From Gammaproteobacteria bacterium (GTDB taxonomy: Bacteria > Pseudomonadota > Gammaproteobacteria > GRL18), in the NCBI GenBank assembly GCA_013139395.1, contig WTAX01000468.1:1-12518 (forward strand): a stretch of 12,518 nt of DNA, given 5' to 3'. A program made the translations under genes and the position numbers. Positions 7,536-12,518 of the stretch are shown here, one piece after another (within the stretch, counting starts at the first letter, position 1; each line of letters starts with the position of its first letter). The notes under the pieces are model-generated. The model searched no databases. It saw only the letters and a list, made by a program, of their open reading frames with translations, and was not told the origin of the DNA.

Positions 7536-7697
7536 GTAGTTATATGGGTCCCGGTGCAACTGCTGTGAAGTAAATAGAACAACAATAAATACTATTATAG
7601 GCAGCCTGTTATGCTGAGAAATTAGTTAATAAAATTTTCTATATGAGGCTAATTGCTCATAATATCAGGGAAAACCTTAGGTAGGAAAGTTGTGGTT

Positions 7698-7705
7698 GGT
7701 ATGAT
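7698..7705 (+). promoter_or_regulatory. Extended -10 promoter for lpxC
   Basis: TGGTATGAT gives an extended -10 (TG-N-TATGAT, hexamer 7700-7705; the TG begins at 7697). The -35 region is poor (TTAGGT at 7677-7682 with a 17-nt spacer). The predicted transcript starts near 7712, leaving a ~40-nt leader in which GTTGA (7716-7720) can pair with TCAAC (7732-7736). An SD, AGGAA at 7739-7743, follows 8 nt before the lpxC ATG. Confidence 0.6.
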
Positions 7706-7751
7706 ACACTCAGCTGTTGAGGGCTTTATCATCAACTCAGGAATACCGTAA

Positions 7752-8663
7752 ATGATAAAACAACGTACGTTAAAAAATAGCATCAAGGCAACAGGTGTTG
7801 GCTTGCACTCGGGCGAAAAAGTGTATTTAACACTGAGACCGGCGCCAGTTAATACAGGTATTATCTTTCGCAGGGTTGATCTTGAAACGCCAATGGAGAT
7901 ACCTGCGAGGGCTGAGAATGTTGGTGATACCACCTTGTCAACGACTCTTGTTAAAGATGGTGTAAAAATATCGACCGTTGAGCATTTATTATCGGCAATG
8001 GCCGGTATGGGGATTGATAACGCTTATATTGATTTAAGTGCACCTGAAGTACCTATTATGGATGGTAGTGCAGGGCCGTTTGTCTTTTTACTGCAATCGG
8101 CGGGCATTGTTGAACAATCAGCAGCTAAACGTTTTATTCGAATCAAGCGTAATGTAATGGTTGAAGAAGGTGATAAATGGGTGCGCTTTGAGCCTTATGA
8201 AGGTTTTAAAGTGTCATTTATTATTGATTTTGAACATCCTGCTATTCAAGGGCGTTCACAAAGTGCCGAAATGGACTTTTCTTCTACTTCCTTTGTACGT
8301 GAAGTCAGCCGCGCCAGAACATTTGGTTTTATGAATCAAATCGAACAGCTTAGAGCCAATAACCTGGCATTAGGCGGCAGTTTAAATAATGCTATCGTAA
8401 TGGATGAATATCGAGTCCTCAACGAAGATGGTTTGCGTTATGAAGATGAATTTGTTAAACATAAAATTCTGGATGCCATCGGTGACCTTTATTTATTAGG
8501 TAGTAGTCTGATTGGTGCTTTTAGCGGCCATAAGGCTGGACATGCCTTAAATAACAAGATCTTACGTGAATTGCTGGCAGATGAATCAGCCTGGGAAGAA
8601 GTCATTTTTGAAGATGAAAAACTGGCTCCAATTTCCTATATGAAGTCAATTGTGTCGGCGTAA
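7752..8663 (+). CDS. lpxC: LpxC, UDP-3-O-acyl-GlcNAc deacetylase
   Basis: LpxC is a cytoplasmic zinc amidase performing the committed step of lipid A synthesis. The 303 residues align end to end with E. coli LpxC (305). Zinc ligands are His78 in [10 protein letters not shown] and His237 and Asp241 in [13 protein letters not shown]. Glu77 is the catalytic base and His264 in [10 protein letters not shown] the second catalytic residue. N-terminal TGVGLHSG (14-21) and the substrate loop segment [11 protein letters not shown] (101-111) are intact. The gene has its own promoter and a good SD, so it is probably transcribed apart from the division genes as well as by read-through. It marks a Gram-negative cell with an LPS outer membrane. 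It converges on dciA with a gap of 21 nt. Confidence 0.98.
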   Translation: MIKQRTLKNSIKATGVGLHSGEKVYLTLRPAPVNTGIIFRRVDLETPMEIPARAENVGDTTLSTTLVKDGVKISTVEHLLSAMAGMGIDNAYIDLSAPEVPIMDGSAGPFVFLLQSAGIVEQSAAKRFIRIKRNVMVEEGDKWVRFEPYEGFKVSFIIDFEHPAIQGRSQSAEMDFSSTSFVREVSRARTFGFMNQIEQLRANNLALGGSLNNAIVMDEYRVLNEDGLRYEDEFVKHKILDAIGDLYLLGSSLIGAFSGHKAGHALNNKILRELLADESAWEEVIFEDEKLAPISYMKSIVSA

Positions 8664-8666
8664 ATT

Positions 8667-8690
8667 CGCTGTAACGCAAGTTGTTTAGCG
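8667..8690. terminator. Hairpin between converging lpxC and dciA
   Basis: CGCTGTAAC (8667-8675) pairs with GTTGT-TT-AGCG (8680-8690), 9 bp with two G-U pairs and a 2-nt bulge, closed by a GCAA tetraloop of the GNRA type. It fills the gap and includes the dciA stop codon. T-runs are weak on both sides (CTTTCTC forward, AATTTA reverse), so bidirectional termination is plausible but not strong. Confidence 0.45.
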
Positions 8691-9140
8691 ACCTTTCTCG
8701 ACATTGTGAGCTAAACGCATTAAGGCTTCTTTTAAATCATCATTTTCAATATGTTCTGCGCTATCTTGTATAATGGCTGCAGAATTTTGTGAATAAACAG
8801 GATTTTTTTGGTCTTTTTTGACTGCTGTTGTTGAAGAAGTTACTCTGATTACTATTTTTTTTAGCTGGCTGAATTGCGGCTCTGCACATAGAGAACGTTT
8901 TAACGTCGGTGTATAAAAGCGTAACTTACTCGCCCATGCAGGACTGATAGTTGCAATGATCAGAGCGTATTGATCATCTTTTTTTTGCTTGTTTTTATTG
9001 GAAAAACCGAGCACTGAAATTTTTTCAGCAAATTCTGCAGGAAGATAAGTCAATACTCGCCTGGATAAGTATTCGAGGTAGCGGCTGTGTTGCAGCAGAC
9101 GATCGAGGCTGGCTGAGGATTGTTGAAGAACTTTTTTCAT
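8685..9140 (-). CDS. dciA: DciA-type helicase loader (DUF721 family)
   Basis: DciA loads the DnaB replicative helicase in bacteria lacking the phage-derived DnaC/DnaI loaders. The 151 residues show the DUF721 pattern: an N-terminal helix with LDRLLQHSRYLEYLSRRVLTYLP (12-34), a short beta segment, and the family hallmark SPAWASKLRFYTPTL (66-80), then LKKIVIRV (93-100). A low-complexity Ser/Lys/Gln-rich tail follows, with a last helix DLKEALMRLAHNVEKG; this part of the family is usually disordered and contacts DnaB. The position between lpxC and an M23 gene near secA on the opposite strand matches Pseudomonas-like genomes. No strong SD precedes the ATG; AGAAG lies 11 nt or more upstream. Family assignment is firm; function is inferred from studied DciA proteins. 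Confidence 0.88.
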   Translation of the reverse strand: MKKVLQQSSASLDRLLQHSRYLEYLSRRVLTYLPAEFAEKISVLGFSNKNKQKKDDQYALIIATISPAWASKLRFYTPTLKRSLCAEPQFSQLKKIVIRVTSSTTAVKKDQKNPVYSQNSAAIIQDSAEHIENDDLKEALMRLAHNVEKGR

Positions 9141-9160
9141 GCAAACAGGCTTCTAAAGTT

Positions 9161-9185
9161 TAACTGGATTGATAACTGGATTGAT
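9161..9185. repeat. Perfect 12-bp tandem duplication in the dciA/M23 intergenic region
   Basis: TAACTGGATTGA occurs twice head to tail (9161-9172 and 9173-9184), followed by a partial TAGTTG. It lies in the predicted 5' untranslated leader of dciA. Perfect identity suggests recent slippage or selection as a binding site. Confidence 0.8.
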
Positions 9186-9211
9186 AGTTGTTGCTGGTAA
9201 AGAACTAGAAA

Positions 9212-9220
9212 ATTATAGCA
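9212..9220 (-). promoter_or_regulatory. Extended -10 promoter for dciA
   Basis: On the reverse strand TGCTATAAT is a perfect extended -10 (TG-N-TATAAT). No good -35 lies 16-18 nt upstream, as is common for extended -10 promoters. The predicted start near 9205 gives a leader of about 65 nt that contains the 12-bp duplication. Confidence 0.65.
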
Positions 9221-9300
9221 CGGATTGCACTTTAAATAATCAAACACTACTATTACATTTGATAGTGTAGGGCTGATACATAGGCGCAAGACTTATAATT

Positions 9301-10302
9301 ATGAATATTATTTTAGTTAGAAGAAAAAGCGGTGCAGCATTTGATATTAACTTATCACGCTCCTTTATTATTATTATCTCCTTAATGTTTCTCAGCTTAC
9401 CTGTTTTGAGCTATTACTTCGGTGTTATCTCCAGCGATCGCACACCTATAATGGCGGATATTAATAAACCAGAACATATCGAGCCCATTCGAAAAGAATT
9501 AAATAAGATCGTCGGCAGTATCTATAAAGAAGAATTAGCCCAGCAACAGGAAGAACTGAATGCACTCAAACTGCATAATCAGGAAAATATCAATGCACTA
9601 ACTAATAGCATGGCTAAATTGCAGGCACATATTATTCGCCTTGATTCACTTGGAAGTCGTTTAACTGAAGTAGCACAGTTAGATAAAAAAGCATTTAATT
9701 TTAATTTTTCACCATCAATGGGTGGGCCTGATGATGATACTGTACAACCCGGTGATTCTCAAAATTTAATATTCTCTCAAAATCTTAAATATGGTGAATT
9801 TGTAGAACGAATGAACCAAATCACTCAAGATATTGATAGCAGAAGCAAGCAATTAGACATCCTGGAAAATTTACTCATTGCAGAACATTTTAAACTGAGT
9901 TCAACACCGACAGGTAAACCTGCTGAAAAAGGCTGGATTTCTTCATATTTTGGTATGCGAAAAGACCCATTTAATGGCAAACGAAAAATGCATAAAGGGG
10001 TTGATGTTGCAGGAAAATCAGGTACCTCTGTTTTAGCGACTGCTGATGGTGTCGTTATACGTGCTGAAAGACAAAATGGCTATGGTAAATTATTAGAAAT
10101 TGATCATGGCTATGGTCTGAGTACCCGCTATGGTCATAATAAAACCATTGCAGTAAAAGTGGGTGATATCGTCAAGCAAGGTCAGGTTATAGCCAGCATG
10201 GGTTCAACTGGTCGTTCGACTGGTCCGCATGTGCATTATGAAGTGCTGCGTAATGGTAAACAGGTCAATCCACAAAAATATATAATAACTGCACAGAAGT
10301 AG
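9301..10302 (+). CDS. M23 (LytM-type) peptidoglycan endopeptidase, membrane-anchored
   Basis: A probable zinc metallopeptidase cleaving peptide cross-links in the periplasm. The 333 residues comprise a short cytoplasmic N-terminus with NIILVRRKSG, one hydrophobic helix (about 21-43), a predicted coiled-coil region (about 60-125), a linker and the M23 domain (about 208-328). Catalytic residues are complete: His231 and Asp235 in MHKGVDVAG, His279 in TRYGHN, and His310 and His312 in GPHVHYEV, with the usual YFGMRKDPFNGK ahead. It is therefore likely an active enzyme, not a degenerate EnvC/NlpD-like activator. The N-terminus matches the M23 proteins found upstream of secA in Pseudomonas-like genomes, which supports ATG 9301 despite the absence of an SD. 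It is divergent from dciA. The physiological substrate cannot be read from the sequence. Confidence 0.93.
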   Translation: MNIILVRRKSGAAFDINLSRSFIIIISLMFLSLPVLSYYFGVISSDRTPIMADINKPEHIEPIRKELNKIVGSIYKEELAQQQEELNALKLHNQENINALTNSMAKLQAHIIRLDSLGSRLTEVAQLDKKAFNFNFSPSMGGPDDDTVQPGDSQNLIFSQNLKYGEFVERMNQITQDIDSRSKQLDILENLLIAEHFKLSSTPTGKPAEKGWISSYFGMRKDPFNGKRKMHKGVDVAGKSGTSVLATADGVVIRAERQNGYGKLLEIDHGYGLSTRYGHNKTIAVKVGDIVKQGQVIASMGSTGRSTGPHVHYEVLRNGKQVNPQKYIITAQK

Positions 10303-10374
10303 TCTCTGTTTATTATCCCCCTTTATTCAATAGCATTCGGCGCTAAGCGTTAAGAAAAAATCAACGGTAATACG

Positions 10375-10395
10375 GATAAACTTTTTTTATCTTTT
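10375..10395 (+). terminator. AT-rich terminator candidate after the M23 gene
   Basis: GATAAA (10375-10380) pairs with TTTATC (10386-10391) around CTTTT, followed by TTTT. The stem is short and AT-rich, so termination would be weak. It sits about 70 nt after the M23 stop. Confidence 0.3.
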
Positions 10396-10428
10396 CTGAA
10401 CGCTAAAATTCCTCTTTAGTGTTTTCAG
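10396..10428 (+). other. Strong hairpin between the M23 gene and secA
   Basis: CTGAACGCTAAA (10396-10407) pairs with TTTAGTG-TT-TTCAG (10415-10428): 12 bp including one G-U, with a 2-nt bulge and a 7-nt loop ATTCCTC. It is the most stable structure I see in this gap. The following TGTAAATTTT has only a delayed T-run, so it could be a terminator, an mRNA-end stabiliser or a control element. Confidence 0.55.
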
Positions 10429-10468
10429 TGTAAATTTTCCTAAATTCCAATAATTCTGATTTTTTATC

Positions 10469-10487
10469 CTAAATTTGCTTAATTTAG
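10469..10487. promoter_or_regulatory. Perfect 7-bp inverted repeat upstream of the secA promoter
   Basis: CTAAATT (10469-10475) and AATTTAG (10481-10487) flank TGCTT. The left arm, as CCTAAATT, is also present at 10439-10446. The repeat abuts the position of the secA -35, as an operator would, but AT-rich DNA produces such repeats easily. Confidence 0.4.
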
Positions 10488-10508
10488 CATTATTAATTAA
10501 TAGGTTTG

Positions 10509-10517
10509 TGCTATGCT
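10509..10517 (+). promoter_or_regulatory. Extended -10 promoter for secA
   Basis: TGCTATGCT is an extended -10 (TG-N-TATGCT). The -35 (ATTATT-like, around 10489) is poor. The predicted start near 10524 gives a leader of about 90 nt before the secA ATG. The 310-nt gap 10303-10612 holds no gene that I can support and has no secM-like ORF. Confidence 0.55.
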
Positions 10518-10612
10518 AACGGGTTCTGATATTTAGAATATTATTCACTTTTACTGACTATTTATCACTTTTTATTTAACCTCTTATTTAGAGTCAGACA
10601 CTTACAAAAATT

Positions 10613-12518
10613 ATGGTTGCAAAATTATTCAGGAAAATTTTCGGGAGTCGAAACGACCGGGAAATAAAGCGTTATTTTAAAACAGTAGCGAATATCAATA
10701 CTCTCGAAGGTGCATTGCAAGAGTTGACTGATCAGGAAATTCAGTCCAAAACCGATGAACTTAAGCAACAAGTGAAAGATGGAAAAACTCTGGAAGCCAT
10801 CTTACCAGAAGCCTTTGCCACCGTCCGGGAAGCCAGTCGTCGAGTGATGGGCATGCGTCATTTTGATGTTCAGCTTGTTGGTGCAATGGTGCTCAATGAA
10901 GGCAAAATTGCTGAAATGCGTACCGGTGAAGGTAAAACTCTGATGGCGACATTAGCTGTTTACCTTAATGCCTTGAGTGGTGACGGTGTTCATGTTGTTA
11001 CGGTCAATGACTACCTGGCAGAGCGTGATGCTAAGTGGATGGGCAAATTATACAATTTCCTTGGCATGTCTGTGGGAGTTATTTTATCCGGTCAGGATTC
11101 CGAGCAAAAGCGTCAGGCTTATGCGGCCGATATTATCTATGGTACTAATAATGAGTTTGGCTTTGATTATCTGCGCGATAATATGGCTTTTGCGACTGAA
11201 GATAAAGTTCAGAGAGGTCTTAATTTTGCTATCGTTGATGAAGTTGACTCAATTTTAATTGATGAAGCCCGAACGCCATTAATTATTTCCGGACCGGCTG
11301 AAGACAACTCAGACGTTTATCAACGAGTTAACGCACTGATTCCTAAGTTAGTACAGCAGGAAGCCGTGGTTGAGTCTTTAGAAGAGGTTGAAGAGCCCGC
11401 TGGCGATTATACGGTTAATGAAAAGGATAAACAGGTTTTATTATCCAATGAAGGTCATCAACATGTAGAAGAACTACTGGTTGAAGAAGGACTTATTCAG
11501 GAAAATGAAAGCCTTTATGATCCCGCTAATATTATATTAATGCACCACATCAATGCTGGCTTAAGAGCTCATTGTCTGTTTACTAAAAATGTTGACTATA
11601 TTGTCAGTAATGGCGAAGTGGTTATTGTTGATGAGTTTACTGGCCGTACCATGCCGGGGCGACGTTGGTCAGATGGTTTGCATCAGGCAGTTGAAGCCAA
11701 AGAAGGTGTTGCCATTCAAGTCGAAAATCAGACTCTGGCATCAATCACCTTCCAGAATTTATTCCGCCTGTATAAAAAATTATCAGGAATGACCGGAACG
11801 GCAGATACGGAAGCCTTTGAGTTTCATGAGATTTATAGTCTTGAAGTTATCGTTTTACCGACTAATAATCCCATGGTGCGCAAAGATCATGGTGACTTGA
11901 TTTTCCTTACCCAGGAAGAAAAATTTGATGCCATTATCGAAGATATTAAAGAATGTCAGGGTAGAGGACAGCCGGCACTCGTTTGTACAGCCTCAATTGA
12001 AGTATCAGAACTATTATCAAATGCCTTAAATAAGGCAGGCATCCAGCATGAAGTGCTCAATGCCAAACAGCACGCCCGTGAAGCCGATATTATTGCTCAG
12101 GCTGGATCTGCCGGAGTGATTACTATTGCGACCAATATGGCTGGTCGTGGTACCGATATTGTATTAGGTGGTAATATTGATGCTGCCATAGCAAAATTGG
12201 ATAACCCGGATGATGCCACAGTGCAGCAAATGCGCAGTGACTGGAAAAATCTGCATGAGCAGGTGTTAAATAATGGTGGTTTACATATTATTGGTACTGA
12301 GAGGCATGAATCTCGTCGTATTGACAACCAGTTACGAGGCCGTTCCGGTCGTCAGGGCGATCCGGGATCATCGCGTTTCTATTTGTCATTGGATGATAAT
12401 CTGATGAGAATTTTTGCTTCAGACAAAATGGCCGGTTTAATGCGTAAACTGGGTATGGAAAAGGGTGAAGCCATTGAACATAAATGGGTATCTCGTTCCA
12501 TTGAAAATGCACAACGCA
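10613..12518 (+). CDS. secA: SecA, preprotein translocase ATPase (N-terminal 635 residues)
   Basis: SecA pushes unfolded preproteins through SecYEG using ATP. The frame runs open from ATG 10613 to the window end, giving about 635 of the usual ~900 residues; the end is cut by the window, not by mutation. The start [20 protein letters not shown] matches the E. coli start. Visible parts are the Walker A TGEGKT (104-109, Lys108 as in E. coli), [28 protein letters not shown], the DEAD-box [16 protein letters not shown], the preprotein cross-linking domain, [12 protein letters not shown], the second motor domain with [17 protein letters not shown], and [23 protein letters not shown]. No clear SD precedes the ATG. 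Two medium-sized open frames inside it in another frame are shadows. Confidence 0.98.
   Translation, partial: MVAKLFRKIFGSRNDREIKRYFKTVANINTLEGALQELTDQEIQSKTDELKQQVKDGKTLEAILPEAFATVREASRRVMGMRHFDVQLVGAMVLNEGKIAEMRTGEGKTLMATLAVYLNALSGDGVHVVTVNDYLAERDAKWMGKLYNFLGMSVGVILSGQDSEQKRQAYAADIIYGTNNEFGFDYLRDNMAFATEDKVQRGLNFAIVDEVDSILIDEARTPLIISGPAEDNSDVYQRVNALIPKLVQQEAVVESLEEVEEPAGDYTVNEKDKQVLLSNEGHQHVEELLVEEGLIQENESLYDPANIILMHHINAGLRAHCLFTKNVDYIVSNGEVVIVDEFTGRTMPGRRWSDGLHQAVEAKEGVAIQVENQTLASITFQNLFRLYKKLSGMTGTADTEAFEFHEIYSLEVIVLPTNNPMVRKDHGDLIFLTQEEKFDAIIEDIKECQGRGQPALVCTASIEVSELLSNALNKAGIQHEVLNAKQHAREADIIAQAGSAGVITIATNMAGRGTDIVLGGNIDAAIAKLDNPDDATVQQMRSDWKNLHEQVLNNGGLHIIGTERHESRRIDNQLRGRSGRQGDPGSSRFYLSLDDNLMRIFASDKMAGLMRKLGMEKGEAIEHKWVSRSIENAQR

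Noticed and set aside
7517..7573. 18-codon ORF (MWLFKICSYMGPGATAVK) between ftsZ and lpxC
   Set aside because: No SD at usable spacing, overlaps degenerate repeats, no recognisable family; chance is the simpler explanation.
10513..10536. Seven-codon ORF (MLTGSDI) ahead of secA as a SecM-like leader
   Set aside because: Too short for an arrest peptide, no secretion signal, and it overlaps the predicted secA -10 element.
10977..11792. Forward frames of 93 and 67 codons in the secA region
   Set aside because: They lie in another frame within an uninterrupted secA reading frame that matches the family throughout.

Overview
The window is a non-enteric gammaproteobacterial division and cell-wall (dcw) cluster, rather AT-rich by eye, followed by the lpxC-secA junction. 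The assignment rests on protein resemblance (MurC, FtsZ, LpxC and SecA read closely to the E. coli and Pseudomonas proteins) and on gene order: murG-murC-murB-ddl-ftsQ-ftsA-ftsZ-lpxC, then a reverse-strand dciA (DUF721), an M23 peptidase gene and secA. This order, with dciA and M23 where E. coli has secM, is typical of Pseudomonas-like and sulfur- or methane-oxidiser-like lineages. Genus cannot be fixed from the sequence.

Layout: 1-458 is the 3' end of murG. 474-4917 holds murC, murB, ddl and ftsQ, tightly packed and all forward. ftsA (4925-6160) is 7 nt behind ftsQ. A 140-nt gap with tandem repeats and mini-ORFs precedes ftsZ (6301-7470). A 281-nt gap with a hairpin, decayed repeats and an extended -10 promoter precedes lpxC (7752-8663). 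dciA (8685-9140, reverse) converges on lpxC across a hairpin and diverges from the M23 gene (9301-10302). A 310-nt AT-rich regulatory gap leads to secA (10613 to the window end, truncated).

Together, MurC, MurB, Ddl and MurG make the cytoplasmic and lipid-linked peptidoglycan precursors. FtsQ, FtsA and FtsZ build and position the divisome. LpxC commits to lipid A synthesis. The M23 protein is a probable envelope hydrolase, SecA drives protein export, and DciA loads the replicative helicase.

The most notable points are: (1) an in-frame TGA at the start of ddl, exactly where relatives have a conserved Gly codon; (2) a 12-bp, four-unit coding tandem repeat inside a murB insertion, plus a second insertion next to the catalytic Tyr-Arg; (3) 13-bp tandem repeats carrying SD-like motifs and mini-ORFs between ftsA and ftsZ; (4) structured DNA upstream of secA in place of secM. 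I found no mobile element, CRISPR array, tRNA or rRNA. I did not find a wholly new system; the window is core genome with local oddities.
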